Source: Candidatus Rokuibacteriota bacterium (GTDB taxonomy: Bacteria > Methylomirabilota > Methylomirabilia > Rokubacteriales > CSP1-6). From it: a stretch of DNA of 64,000 bases. The stretch spans positions 1-64,000 of the forward strand of contig QHRW01000123.1 of the NCBI GenBank assembly GCA_003220265.1, in the 5' to 3' direction. Shown here piece after piece: positions 25,105 to 34,453 of this stretch; position 1 is the stretch's first letter, and each line of letters starts with the position of its first letter. The position numbers and the translations under genes are program-made. The notes beneath the pieces are model-generated. The model had not been told where the DNA came from, made no database searches, and saw only the letters and a list, made by a program, of their open reading frames with translations.

Positions 25105-26300
25105 CCAGGGCCACCGGGGTGTTGCTCAACGCCGGCCACGCGATCGATCATCTCTTCCTGCTGATCTTCGCCACCGCCGTCGGCGCCATCGCGGCCGACT
25201 GGGGGATGATCTGGCAGGACCTGATGCCCTTTGCGGCCGGCGCCTTCGTGATGTTCGGCCTGGGCTCGCTGCCGGCCGGCCGGCTCGGCGACCTGTGGGG
25301 CCGGCGCGTGATGATGGTCATCTTCTTCATCGGCATCGGCGCCTCCGCCATGCTGGTCTCGCTCACCGGCGGCGTGTGGACGCTGGCGGCTGCGCTCACG
25401 CTCATGGGCGTCTTCTCGTCGATCTATCACCCGGTGGGCATCCCGATGCTGGTGCAGCACTCGAAGAATCCGGGCTTCACCATCGGCCTCAACGGGCTCT
25501 TCGGTAACCTTGGCATCGCCATCGCGGCCATCCTGACCGGCTTCCTCGTCAAGCACGTCGGCTGGCGCGCCGCCTTCGCCGTACCGGGCCTGCTCGCGAT
25601 CCTGTGCGGCGTCCTCTTCCTGCTGGTCGTCCCGAAGGAGGAGATGGCGCCGGCCAGGCGTCCGAGGAAGCAGCTGGACCTGCCGCGCGCGGTCATGCTG
25701 CGCGTGCTCACGGTGATGACGCTGGCCGCGATCTCCAGCAGCCTGATCTTCAACTTCACGACCAATGGCAACGGCCAGCTCCTGGGCGAGCGGCTGCGCG
25801 GGCTGATCGACGATCCCGCCACGCTCGGCGTGCTGCTGGCCGGGGTCTACACGATCGCCTCGCTCGCCCAGCTCGTGGTGGGCAAGCTGATCGACCGCTA
25901 TCCGCTCAAGTGGGTCTACCTGCCGATCGCTGCCATGCAGGCGCCGCTGTTCCTGCTCGCCGCCGGCGCCGGCGGCTGGGCGCTGTACGCCTTCGTGCTG
26001 CTCTTCATGGTGTTCGTCTTCGGCGCCATCCCGTTCGTGGACGCGATGATCGTGCAGTACGTGGACGACCGGATGCGCTCGCGCGTGGCGGGCATGCGGC
26101 TGGCCGTCTCGTTCGGCGTGAGCTCGCTGGCCGTCTACCTGCTGGGGCCGACGGTGAAGGCGGCGGGCTTCGGCACGCTGCTGACGGTGATGGGCGGGCT
26201 GGCGGCATTCACCACGCTGTGCGTGGCGTTCCTGCCCGGGCGGATCCCGATGCCGGCCGCGGCGCCGGCGCCGATGGCCGTCGCCGCCGCCGACCGCTAG
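25101..26300 (+). CDS. MFS transporter
   Basis: 399 residues with twelve predicted membrane helices. The N-terminal GHAIDHLFLLIFATAVGAI and the first cytoplasmic loop GSLPAGRLGDLWGRR are MFS hallmarks. The second half repeats the pattern around VVGKLIDRYPLKWVY, and the C-terminus is Pro/Ala-rich. The ATG overlaps the preceding flavoprotein stop (ATGA). The stop TAG shares a CTAG with the TAG of the convergent molybdenum hydroxylase gene. Substrate unknown; the operon suggests an organic acid or aromatic. Confidence 0.85.
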   Translation: MTRATGVLLNAGHAIDHLFLLIFATAVGAIAADWGMIWQDLMPFAAGAFVMFGLGSLPAGRLGDLWGRRVMMVIFFIGIGASAMLVSLTGGVWTLAAALTLMGVFSSIYHPVGIPMLVQHSKNPGFTIGLNGLFGNLGIAIAAILTGFLVKHVGWRAAFAVPGLLAILCGVLFLLVVPKEEMAPARRPRKQLDLPRAVMLRVLTVMTLAAISSSLIFNFTTNGNGQLLGERLRGLIDDPATLGVLLAGVYTIASLAQLVVGKLIDRYPLKWVYLPIAAMQAPLFLLAAGAGGWALYAFVLLFMVFVFGAIPFVDAMIVQYVDDRMRSRVAGMRLAVSFGVSSLAVYLLGPTVKAAGFGTLLTVMGGLAAFTTLCVAFLPGRIPMPAAAPAPMAVAAADR

Positions 26301-28609
26301 CCCTTCGCCGCGATCGCCAGCGCGATGCGCTCGGGCGTGAGCGGCACTTCCGTGAGGCGCACGCCCGTCGCGTCGTGGATCGCGTTGGCCAGCGCGGCCG
26401 GCGCCGGCACGATGGGCGGCTCGCCGACGCCGCGCGCGCCGTACGGCCCCGAGGGCGACGGCACCTCCACGATGATCGTCTCGATGTCCGGCAGGTCCGC
26501 CGCCGTCAGCGTGCGGTAGTCGAGCAGGCTGGGGTTCATCAGCCGGCCGCTGTCGTCGTACATCAGCGCCTCGGTGAGCGCGATGCCCAGGCTCTGCACG
26601 GCGCCGCCCTGCATCTGCCCCTCGACGCCGAGCGGGTTGATGGCGTGCCCGGCGTCCTGTACCACCACGAAGTCGTGGAGCGTCGTCTGCCCGGTGTCGG
26701 GATCGACCTCGATGCGCGCGAGCTGGGCGGCGAACGCCGGCGCCTGCTGCGAGAAGGCCGGATGCGCGACGCCCAGCACAGGCTCGACCTTGGACATGTA
26801 GAGGTTGCCCTTCTTGCCGATCGAGGCCAGCGTGACGCCCTTGTCGGGCACGCCGCGCACGATGACCTTGCCGTCCACGATCTCGAGGTCCTGCACGGAG
26901 GCTTCCAGCTCCTTGGCCGCGATCTCCAGGGTCTGCTGGCGCGCGTTCTGCGCCGCCTGCAGCACGGCGGTGCCCACCGTGTAGATCGTCTTGCTGCCCG
27001 CGCTGAGCCCGGTCAGCGGCGCCACGTCGGTGTCGCCCGTGGTGATCTTCACCTTGTCGATGTCGAGGCCGTACGCGGTGGCGGCGATCTGCGCCAGCGC
27101 GATGTTGGTGCCGGCGATGTCCACCTGGCCGGTGAGGACGGCCAGCGTGCCGTCGGGGTTCAGCTTCACGGTGGCGCTCGTCGGTTGCAGGCCGCCGAGC
27201 CAGCCCCCCAGCGCCAGCCCGGTGCCGCGCAGGCCGTGGCCGTTGCCGCTGCTCTTCTTCCACGCCTCGCGCTCTTTCCAGAGCGGGTGCTCGGCGATGC
27301 GCGTGAGCACCTCGTGCGCGCCGTTGCTGGCCCACGGCTGGTTGTTCACCATCGGCTCGCCGGGCTTCTGCAGATGCCGCCGGCGGAACTCGACGGGATC
27401 GAGCGCCAGCGCGCGCGCGAGGGACTCCATGTGCGAGTCGATCGCGAAGATGGTCTGGGGCGCGACGGGCGCCCGGTACGCCGCGACGCTCGGCTTGTGC
27501 GTCAGCACCTCCGAGCCCTTGATGTCGAACGCGGGCCAGCGGTAGAGGCTGCCGAGGAAGACCGCGCTCACGGCCAGCACGGTGCCGGAGAAGGCGCCGG
27601 ACTCCAGCACGGTCTCGGCCTCCAGCGCCATCAGCGCGCCGTCGCGCTTGACGCCGGTCTTCAGGCGAATGATCACCTGCGGGGCCGGCATGCCGGCCTC
27701 CAGCTCCTCGCGCCGGGTCATCACGTAGCGCACGGGACGCTTGGTGGCGCGGGCGAGCAGCGCGGTGATCGGCTCGCAGAGCGCGCGGATCTTGCCGCCG
27801 AAGCCGCCGCCGCACTCCACCGGGATGACCTTGATGCGGTTTTCCTCGATGCCGAGCACGTCGGCCACTTCCGAGCGTGTGTTGAACGAGCCCTGCGTGC
27901 TGGCCCACAGCGTGAGGTTGCCCGCGCGGTCCCACTCCGCCAGCACGGCGTGGGGCTCGAGGTAGCCCTGGTGCACCATCGGCACGCGATACGTGTGCTC
28001 GAGCACCAGGTCGGACTCGGCGAAGCCCTTGGCCACGTCGCCCCGCTTGACGGCGGCGGTCTGCGAGATGTTGACCGCCTTCGCCGGCGCGGCCTCGCCC
28101 TTGGCCATGGCCACCGCGGAGTGGGCGAGCGCCTCGCTCGTGTCGGCCTCGGTGCCCAGCTCGGCCACGGGCGGCGCGCCCGGCTGCATCGACTTCAGCG
28201 GATCGACGGCGGCCGGCAGCACCTCGTATTGCACCTCGATCAGGTCGAGCGCTTCCTCCGCGATGGCCGCCTCGTCGGCGGCCACGGCCGCCACCGGCTG
28301 CCCGGCGAAGACCACGCGGTCGATGGCCAGCACGGCGTGTGCGCGCGTGGGCGCCTTGTGCTTGAGCTCGGGAATGTCGCGCGCGGTGAGGACGGCGCGC
28401 ACGCCGGGCAGCGCCTTGGCCCTGGTCGTGTCGATGCCCACGATCCTGGCGTGCGCGTGGCGGCTGCGCAGGAGCTTGGCGTGGAGCAGGCCGCGCGACG
28501 TCATGTCGGCCACGTACTGCACGCGTCCGGTGACCTTCTCCGGCCCGTCGGGGCGCGGGATGGAGAGACCGACCCCTCGCACGTCGCGCGTCGTCTTCAT
28601 CGTGCTCAT
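26297..28609 (-). CDS. Xanthine dehydrogenase-family molybdopterin-binding large subunit
   Basis: 770 residues. The molybdenum cofactor subunit of a three-subunit hydroxylase. Visible features are RPDGPEKVTGRVQYVAD at the N-terminus, VECGGGFGGKIRALCEP in the cofactor domain, AYRAPVAPQTIFAIDSHME, and the catalytic Glu in GARGVGEPPIVPAP near the C-terminus. The AYxCSFR loop of form I CO dehydrogenase is absent, so it should hydroxylate an aldehyde, purine or N-heterocycle. It follows the 2Fe-2S subunit with a one-base stop/start overlap (TAATG). The TAG stop is shared through CTAG with the convergent MFS gene. Confidence 0.9.
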   Translation of the reverse strand: MSTMKTTRDVRGVGLSIPRPDGPEKVTGRVQYVADMTSRGLLHAKLLRSRHAHARIVGIDTTRAKALPGVRAVLTARDIPELKHKAPTRAHAVLAIDRVVFAGQPVAAVAADEAAIAEEALDLIEVQYEVLPAAVDPLKSMQPGAPPVAELGTEADTSEALAHSAVAMAKGEAAPAKAVNISQTAAVKRGDVAKGFAESDLVLEHTYRVPMVHQGYLEPHAVLAEWDRAGNLTLWASTQGSFNTRSEVADVLGIEENRIKVIPVECGGGFGGKIRALCEPITALLARATKRPVRYVMTRREELEAGMPAPQVIIRLKTGVKRDGALMALEAETVLESGAFSGTVLAVSAVFLGSLYRWPAFDIKGSEVLTHKPSVAAYRAPVAPQTIFAIDSHMESLARALALDPVEFRRRHLQKPGEPMVNNQPWASNGAHEVLTRIAEHPLWKEREAWKKSSGNGHGLRGTGLALGGWLGGLQPTSATVKLNPDGTLAVLTGQVDIAGTNIALAQIAATAYGLDIDKVKITTGDTDVAPLTGLSAGSKTIYTVGTAVLQAAQNARQQTLEIAAKELEASVQDLEIVDGKVIVRGVPDKGVTLASIGKKGNLYMSKVEPVLGVAHPAFSQQAPAFAAQLARIEVDPDTGQTTLHDFVVVQDAGHAINPLGVEGQMQGGAVQSLGIALTEALMYDDSGRLMNPSLLDYRTLTAADLPDIETIIVEVPSPSGPYGARGVGEPPIVPAPAALANAIHDATGVRLTEVPLTPERIALAIAAKG

Positions 28610-29097
28610 TACCTGGCTCCCTGGGGAACGGCGGCGGCCGCCTCGGCGATCGCCGTCACCATCTTCGTGTAGCCCGTGCACCGGCAGAGGTTGCCCGCGA
28701 TCCCATAGCGGATCTCCTCGTCGCTCGGCCGCGGCGTCTCGGCCAGCAGCGCGGCGGCGGCCATGAGGACGCCGGGGATGCAGAACCCGCACTGCGGCAC
28801 GCCGTGGCGCACGAACGCGTCCTGCAGCGGGTGCAGCGTGTCGTCGGTGCCGAGCCCCTCGATCGTGCGCACCTGGCGATTGCGCGCCTGGAGCGCCAGC
28901 ACGAGACAGCTCGCCACGGCCTTGCCGTCCAGGTGGACCGTGCAGGCGCCGCAGTCGCCGGTGCCGCAGCCTTCCTTGGGGCCGGTGAGGCCGAGCGTCT
29001 CGCGCAGCGTGTCGAGCAGCGTCTCGTACGGCTTGACGAGCACCTCGACGAGCTCGTCGTTGAGCGTCAGTGTCATGGCCTGCTTGCGGACGTTCAT
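28609..29097 (-). CDS. (2Fe-2S)-binding small subunit of molybdenum hydroxylase
   Basis: 162 residues. The N-terminal plant-type ferredoxin domain has CGTGDCGACTV plus a fourth Cys in VASCL. The C-terminal helical domain carries the second cluster as CGFC and NLCRCTGY. It passes electrons from the Mo site to the FAD subunit. The ATG at 29097 overlaps the FAD-subunit stop by 4 nt (ATGA); an internal ATG at 29076 (MTLTLN) would give a more typical N-terminus. Gene order on the minus strand is FAD, 2Fe-2S, Mo. Confidence 0.9.
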   Translation of the reverse strand: MNVRKQAMTLTLNDELVEVLVKPYETLLDTLRETLGLTGPKEGCGTGDCGACTVHLDGKAVASCLVLALQARNRQVRTIEGLGTDDTLHPLQDAFVRHGVPQCGFCIPGVLMAAAALLAETPRPSDEEIRYGIAGNLCRCTGYTKMVTAIAEAAAAVPQGAR

Positions 29098-29966
29098 GCC
29101 TGGCCTCCGTTCGCACGCGCGAGCGCCGTCGTCAGGGTGCGCCGGGTGAGCACGCGGACCAGATGACGGCGGAACTCCACCGAGCCGCGCTGGTCGCTGA
29201 TGGGCCGCGCCGCCTCGACGGCGAGCTTCGCGGCCTCCTCGATGCGCTGCGGGGTGAGCGCCTGGCCTTCCAGCGCGCGCTCGGCCGCCCTCGCATGAAC
29301 GGGCGTGGGCGCCACCGCGGCCAGCGCGATGCGCGCCTTCGTGCAGACGCCGTTGGCGAGCGTGACCTGCGAGCCGACGCCGACGACGGCGATGTCCAGC
29401 TCGCGCCGCGGCGTGTGGCGGAGATAGGCGCCGCCGCTGTGCGGGCCGGGATCGGGGACGCTCAGCTCCACCAGCAGCTCGTCGGCGCCGAGCACCGTCG
29501 TGCGCACGCCCGTGATGAAGTCGCGCAGCGGCACGCGGCGCTCGCCGCGCGGGCCGGCGATGACGGCCTCGGCGTCCAGCGCGAGCAGCGGCGGGATCAT
29601 GTCGGCCGACGGCGCCGCGTTGCAGATGTTGCCACCGACGGTGGCCAGGTGGCGCACCTGCACGGAGCCCACCAGCGCTCCGCTCTCGGCCAGCCCGCGG
29701 TAGGCGCCGGTGGCCAGGCGGCCGTCGCGCTCCAGCTCGCGGGCCGTCACGGCGGCGCCGATGCGCAGTCCCTTGTCGGCCGTCAGCTTCTTCAGCGTCG
29801 CCACGCCGGAGAGATCGACGACGACGCCGGGCTTGAGCAGGTGATTCTTCAGCTGGGGCAGGAGGTCGGTGCCGCCGGCCACCAGCTTGGCGGCGGCGCC
29901 GTGCTCGGCCAGCGCCTGCACGCACTCCTTCACACTGCCGGGCAAGATCATCTCGAATCGTCGCAC
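29094..29966 (-). CDS. FAD-binding medium subunit of molybdenum hydroxylase
   Basis: 290 residues of the CoxM/CutM type. The FAD-binding motifs are KLVAGGTDLLPQLKN and TVGGNICNAAPSADMIP, followed by a C-terminal CO-dehydrogenase flavoprotein domain. It transfers electrons to an acceptor such as NAD or a quinone. It starts 28 bp after the stop of an LLM oxidoreductase gene on the same strand, so the operon may be LLM-FAD-FeS-Mo. Confidence 0.9.
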   Translation of the reverse strand: MRRFEMILPGSVKECVQALAEHGAAAKLVAGGTDLLPQLKNHLLKPGVVVDLSGVATLKKLTADKGLRIGAAVTARELERDGRLATGAYRGLAESGALVGSVQVRHLATVGGNICNAAPSADMIPPLLALDAEAVIAGPRGERRVPLRDFITGVRTTVLGADELLVELSVPDPGPHSGGAYLRHTPRRELDIAVVGVGSQVTLANGVCTKARIALAAVAPTPVHARAAERALEGQALTPQRIEEAAKLAVEAARPISDQRGSVEFRRHLVRVLTRRTLTTALARANGGQA

Positions 29967-29994
29967 GTGGGTTCTCCCGGGAGACCGAAGTGTC

Positions 29995-31026
29995 TCATCC
30001 TACCTGAAACGCCGGCATGACGTCGCGGGCGAAGCGCTCCATCGAGCGCAGCACGCGCGCCTGCTCGAGATCGCCGAACCAGAAGCTGCAGTTGAAGTGC
30101 GTGATGCCGACCACGTCCTGCACGCGCTTGATCTGGCGGATCACCGTGTCGGGCGTGCCGATCACCAGGAACCGGTCGAGCAGGTCGTCGATGTCCGGCT
30201 CCTTCGGCGCCGGCACGGCGACGGCGCGGCCCTTCTCCACGCGCTCGTACTGGTTGCGCAGGCTCAGCGTCACCCGCATGTTCCAGCGCGCCTCCTCGGC
30301 GGCGGCGCGCGCGTCGGCCTCGTTGTCGGTGACGTAGACGGCGCGCTGCACGCCCACGTGCAGCGGCTGGGCCGGCTTCACCTCGGCCACCACGCGGTCG
30401 AACAGCTTGCGGAATTCGCCCATGCGCTCGATCGGCACGCCGAAGCCGCCCGTGAGCACGTTGAAGCCCCGGCGCACCGCCGCTTCCACGGAGTCCGGGC
30501 TCTGGGCCGTGATCCAGATGGGCGGGTGCGGCTGCTGCAGCGGCTGCGGGAAGATCGTGGTCTCCGGGATCTTGTAGAGCTTGCCGTCGTAGGCGAACGG
30601 CTTGCCCTGGAACGCCAGCAGCAGGACGTCGACGGCCTCGTCCCAGCGCGCCCGGCTCGAGCTCAGCTCGAGGCCGAAGCGCTCGAACTCGTAGTGCTGG
30701 TAGCCGCGGCCGAGGCCGATGTCCACGCGGCCGCCGGCCAGCAGGTCGAGGGTGGCGATCTCCTCGGCGATCACGAGCGGGTGGTGCAGCGGCACCACGA
30801 TGACGGCGGTGCCGACGCGGAGCGTCTTCGTCTTCGCCGCGATGTAGGTGGCGAGCTGCACGGGGCGCGAGAGATAGCCGTAGGTGGAGAAGTGGTGCTC
30901 GGCCAGCCACACGTTGCGAAAGCCGAGCGTCTCGGCGGCCTGGGCCACCTCGACGCCGCGCGCGAAGATCTCCTGCGAGGAGCGCGCCGAGGGCGACTGC
31001 ATGAGCAGGAACGTCCCGAAGTTCAC
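29995..31026 (-). CDS. LLM-class flavin-dependent oxidoreductase (3)
   Basis: 343 residues starting at GTG 31026 (VNFGTFLLMQSP) with AGAGGA about 7 nt upstream. The family pattern is clear: AETLGFRNVWLAEHHFSTYG, RVGTAVIVVPLHHPLVIAE, GRVDIGLGRGYQHYEFERFG and HPPIWITAQSPDSVEAA. The EHHF and GLGRGY blocks resemble bacterial-luciferase-type, FMN-using members. It lies directly upstream of the molybdenum hydroxylase genes and probably shares their transcript, suggesting consecutive oxidations of one substrate. Confidence 0.86.
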   Translation of the reverse strand: MNFGTFLLMQSPSARSSQEIFARGVEVAQAAETLGFRNVWLAEHHFSTYGYLSRPVQLATYIAAKTKTLRVGTAVIVVPLHHPLVIAEEIATLDLLAGGRVDIGLGRGYQHYEFERFGLELSSSRARWDEAVDVLLLAFQGKPFAYDGKLYKIPETTIFPQPLQQPHPPIWITAQSPDSVEAAVRRGFNVLTGGFGVPIERMGEFRKLFDRVVAEVKPAQPLHVGVQRAVYVTDNEADARAAAEEARWNMRVTLSLRNQYERVEKGRAVAVPAPKEPDIDDLLDRFLVIGTPDTVIRQIKRVQDVVGITHFNCSFWFGDLEQARVLRSMERFARDVMPAFQVG

Positions 31027-31107
31027 GATGATGTCCTCTGGCCGCTCAAGATCAGGCGCACGGGCCGGCCTGTCAAGGGCGGCCGGGATCGCGGTATGCT
31101 CCCCGCC

Positions 31108-32889
31108 ATGAGCCGACCCGCCGGACGCATCCACGAGATCGAGCACCACGCTGCCGACTGGGCCGCCACCCGTCCGGTCGTCTCCGGCACCCAGGGCATC
31201 GTCGCCGCGGGCCATCCGCTGGTGGCCATGGCCGGCATGCGCATGCTGCTGGCCGGCGGCAACGCGTTCGACGCCGTGACGGCGGCGGGCTTCGCGGCCG
31301 CCGTCGTCGAGCCCACCGCGTCCTACACGCTCATGGGCGAGTGCGTGGCGCTCGTGCACGAGGCGCGGCGCGGGCGGACGCAGGTGCTCAGCGGGCAGGG
31401 GACCGCGCCGGCGCTCGCCACGATCGAGGCCTTCCGCAAGCGCGGGCTGGATCGCATCCCCACCGGCCCGGGCGCCGACGCGCACCTGTCGTTCACGGTG
31501 CCGGGCGCGGTGGACGCCTATCTCACGCTGCTGGAGACGCTGGGCACGCGAACGCTCGGCGCCGCGCTGGCGCCGGCGCTGGCCTACGCGACGCGCGGCT
31601 TTCCCATGTACGAGTACATGCACCGCATGCTGGCCATTCCCGAGACGCGCACGCAGTTCGAGATCTATCCGCCCGGCGGCGACACGATCTTCTACCCGGG
31701 CGGCCACGTGCCCGCCGTGGGCAACCTGTTCGTGCAGAAGGCGCTCGGCAACACGCTGAAGCGTCTCGTGGACGCCGCGCGCGGCCGCGACCGGCTGGCG
31801 GGGATCCGCGCCGCACGCAAGCGCTTCTACGCCGGCGACGTCGCCAGGACGATCGGGGCGTTCTCCGAGCGGATGGGCGGCTTCCTGCGCGCGAAGGACC
31901 TGGCCGGCTATCGCGCGAGCTTCGAGGCGCCGGCGCGCATCGCGTTCGCGGGCCGCGAGATCCTGGCCCAGGGCGCGTGGACGCAGGGCCCCGTGCTGCT
32001 GCAGGCGCTCGGCATGCTCGCGACCTTCGACCTGCGCGCGATGGGCCACAACTCGCCGCGCTACATCCACGTGGTCAGCGAGGCCCTGAAGCTCGCGTTC
32101 GCCGACCGCGAGCGCTACTACGGCGACTCGAAGGTGGACCTGTCCGCGCTGCTGGCGCCGGCCTACCTGCGTGAGCGCGCGGGCCTGATCGACGCCGTGC
32201 GCGCGATGCCGGCGGCGCCGCCGCCGGGCGACCCGCGGCGCGCCGGGCGCGCCGTGGATGGCGTGGTGCGAGCGTCACGCGTCGCCGACGCGCTGCCATC
32301 GCCGGCGGCCGACGGCACGACGCACATCGCCGCCATCGATCGCGATGGCAACATGGTCTGCCTGACGCCCAGCGGCGGCGTCTTCCGCAAGTCGGCCTTC
32401 GCGCCCGAGCTCGGCTGCACGCTCAGCACGCGCAGCGAGATGTTCGTGCTCGAGGACGGCCATCCGAACGGGCTCCGAGGCGGCAAGCGCCCGCGCACGA
32501 CGCTGGTGAGCTACATGATCGTGGAGGACGGCGTGCCGACGACGACCATCGGCTGCCCCGGCGGCGACGACCAGGCCCAGGGCGATCTGCAGCTCGTGCT
32601 CAACACGCTGGTCTTCGACATGAACCCGCAGCACGCCGTGGAGGCGTCCCGCTTCTCGACCCAGACGCTCGTCAACTCGTTCTACCCGCGCGCCTACAAG
32701 CCCGGCCAGCTCAACGTCGGGCGCGGCATCCCGCCCAGCACGCGCGAGGCGCTGGGCGCGCTGGGCCACACGGTGACCGAGATCGGCGCCTGCGGCATCG
32801 GCGCCATCGTGGCCCGCCGCGATCCGGAGACGGGCGTGGTATCGGCGGGGGCCGATCCGCGGCGACCGACGTACGCGCTGGCGCTGTAG
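31108..32889 (+). CDS. Gamma-glutamyltransferase family protein
   Basis: 593 residues. An N-terminal-nucleophile hydrolase that self-cleaves before a Thr; here DGTTHIAAID contains Thr404-Thr405, matching the TTHxS-type processing site. Other conserved parts are GMRMLLAGGNAFDAVTAAGF at the start, GGVFRKSAF and GCPGGDDQAQGDLQ (small subunit). There is no evident signal peptide, unlike typical periplasmic GGTs, so a cytosolic acylase role is possible. There is no Shine-Dalgarno; TATGCT is 7 nt before the ATG (31095-31100), consistent with a leaderless message. Confidence 0.86.
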   Translation: MSRPAGRIHEIEHHAADWAATRPVVSGTQGIVAAGHPLVAMAGMRMLLAGGNAFDAVTAAGFAAAVVEPTASYTLMGECVALVHEARRGRTQVLSGQGTAPALATIEAFRKRGLDRIPTGPGADAHLSFTVPGAVDAYLTLLETLGTRTLGAALAPALAYATRGFPMYEYMHRMLAIPETRTQFEIYPPGGDTIFYPGGHVPAVGNLFVQKALGNTLKRLVDAARGRDRLAGIRAARKRFYAGDVARTIGAFSERMGGFLRAKDLAGYRASFEAPARIAFAGREILAQGAWTQGPVLLQALGMLATFDLRAMGHNSPRYIHVVSEALKLAFADRERYYGDSKVDLSALLAPAYLRERAGLIDAVRAMPAAPPPGDPRRAGRAVDGVVRASRVADALPSPAADGTTHIAAIDRDGNMVCLTPSGGVFRKSAFAPELGCTLSTRSEMFVLEDGHPNGLRGGKRPRTTLVSYMIVEDGVPTTTIGCPGGDDQAQGDLQLVLNTLVFDMNPQHAVEASRFSTQTLVNSFYPRAYKPGQLNVGRGIPPSTREALGALGHTVTEIGACGIGAIVARRDPETGVVSAGADPRRPTYALAL

Positions 32890-32902
32890 CCGGGCGGGCG
32901 CT

Positions 32903-34208
32903 TTAGTGCCCGATCGCCCGCGGGTGCATGACGTCGATGGCGTGGACGACGTCCAGGGGTTCGCCACACCAGTTGGGGCGTAACGTGTCGGCGTCTAGAC
33001 GCACGCCTGCGTTCTGCTCTCGCAGGTGTTCCTCGGCGTCCTGCACGTCGGGTCGCGCAGGCACCATCGGCAGCACCCGCCCATCCGGTCGCCGGAATTC
33101 GAGCTCGCCGTCGGGACGTCGTTCCACCTCGAAGCCGTCCTCGTGCACCGAGCGGTGGTGACGGCGGCACAGCGAGGCGAGGTTGGACAGCGTCGTCGGC
33201 CCGCCGCTGGCCCAGTGCCGAATGTGGTGGCCCTGCGTGAAACGGCTGCCGCAGCCGGGGAAGCGACAGCCACGGTCTCGGTGATTCAACGCCCGGCGTA
33301 GTGCCGGCGGAATCGTCCGCGTTCGGGCACCGATCTCGGTGACGCGACCATCCGCCCCATGCCGCATCACGACACGGCTCGCGTCGCACGCCAGCCGGCG
33401 GGAACTTTCCGCGGAAAGATGGGCACCGTCTTCCAGCGCGGACTCGCCCGGCTGGTCAGGGTCGGCGAGCACCGCAGCATCCACGTGGACGACGACCTGA
33501 TAGCGTGCGCCCGGCGCGCCGGGATCGAGATCCCGGTGGAGCGCGACCTCGGCGATCATGCCGAGGCCGTCCGCCTGCTGTTGCCCCAGGGTCGGCGGGT
33601 CGTCTTCCGGGTCGTTCACCCGCGCGTTGGCGTAGAGGCGGTCGCAGGCCGCCGCCAGCGCCTGACGCAAGACGGCGCCGGCCTCGGGAGTGAGCCGGCC
33701 TCGGACGATGAACATGCCGTCCTCATCCTGATACACGTGCAGCGATCGGCTTTTCTGGCGCCGGGCCGTCTGCTGGTGCTCGGCGTTGCGGTCCACGCGG
33801 CGCCAGGCGCGCACGAGCCGCTCCACCTGTTCGGCCGTCATCGACGTGCTGGCGATCAGCAAGCGCTCTTCCGTGTGGGCGGTCGCCACCCGTGTCAGCG
33901 CTCGCACCTTGGAGTAGGAGAGCTCGCCTCGCGCGAAGGCGTCGCGGATAGGTGGAACGTTCGGTAATGCGCGGGCGACGCGGACCCGCTCACCGGCCGC
34001 GTTGAGGTCGACCCCGACGCGCCACGACAGCCACTCGGCGCAGGACTTCGCCCCAGCCTCGGCCCAGCCGGCACGAGCGTCGAACTCACGGATCATGTCG
34101 AGCAGGCGCGCGGTGGCGACCTCGATGTGGGCGGACAACTCGGCGATGTCATCCCCCCAAACACTGAAGCTCCGCGATCTCAGGTCGCAGCATCGTCTCG
34201 ACCAGCAT
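32903..34208 (-). CDS. DUF222/13E12-type HNH endonuclease domain protein, copy 2 (apparent frameshift)
   Basis: Paralogue of 8860-10125, similar through its length (ELSAHIEVATARLLDMIREF, the HNH core HHIRHWASGGPTTLSNLA, RRHHRSVHEDGF). The natural start is ATG 34208 with AGGAGGA 5 nt upstream. Reading on gives MLVETMLRPEIAELQCLGG and a TGA, because a run of six G (plus-strand C at 34153-34158) is one base too long; with five G it joins DDIAELSAH exactly as in copy 1. A different frame is open further upstream but is not homologous. It keeps an 18-residue segment (ALHRDLDPGAP...) missing in copy 1. Real mutation, slippage site or sequencing error are all possible. Confidence 0.8.
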
Positions 34209-34453
34209 GTGTGTCCTCCTCGCTGGGGAAATTCTAAGACCTGAATTTGAAGTGCCCTGGGAGGCTCACCGCGAGGCGATCGCGACGAACAGCACGCCGA
34301 GCGCGGAGTCGCAGAAGACATCGCACCACGTCGCGCGTGTGGCGCATTGAAGGGCCTTCGGCCCGCCGCCGCCAATACGCTCCAGCGTCAGTCGCGGGAT
34401 TGTGTCAATGCCCAAAATTGGATACAGCGTCGGCGGTCAATCGTGGGCTCGAC
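34209..34453. other. 245-bp non-coding region
   Basis: No supported gene. Near 34225-34237 the minus strand reads CTTAGAATTTCC, matching the block upstream of HNH copy 1, and includes TAGAAT (34231-34236) as a possible -10 for copy 2. The remainder (34260-34450) shows no recognisable repeat, hairpin or RNA gene. Confidence 0.4.

Noticed and set aside
26297..28609. Aerobic CO dehydrogenase large subunit (coxL form I)
   Set aside because: The AYxCSFR active-site loop is absent; the corresponding area reads AYRAPVAPQ, so it is assigned only to the wider xanthine dehydrogenase family.
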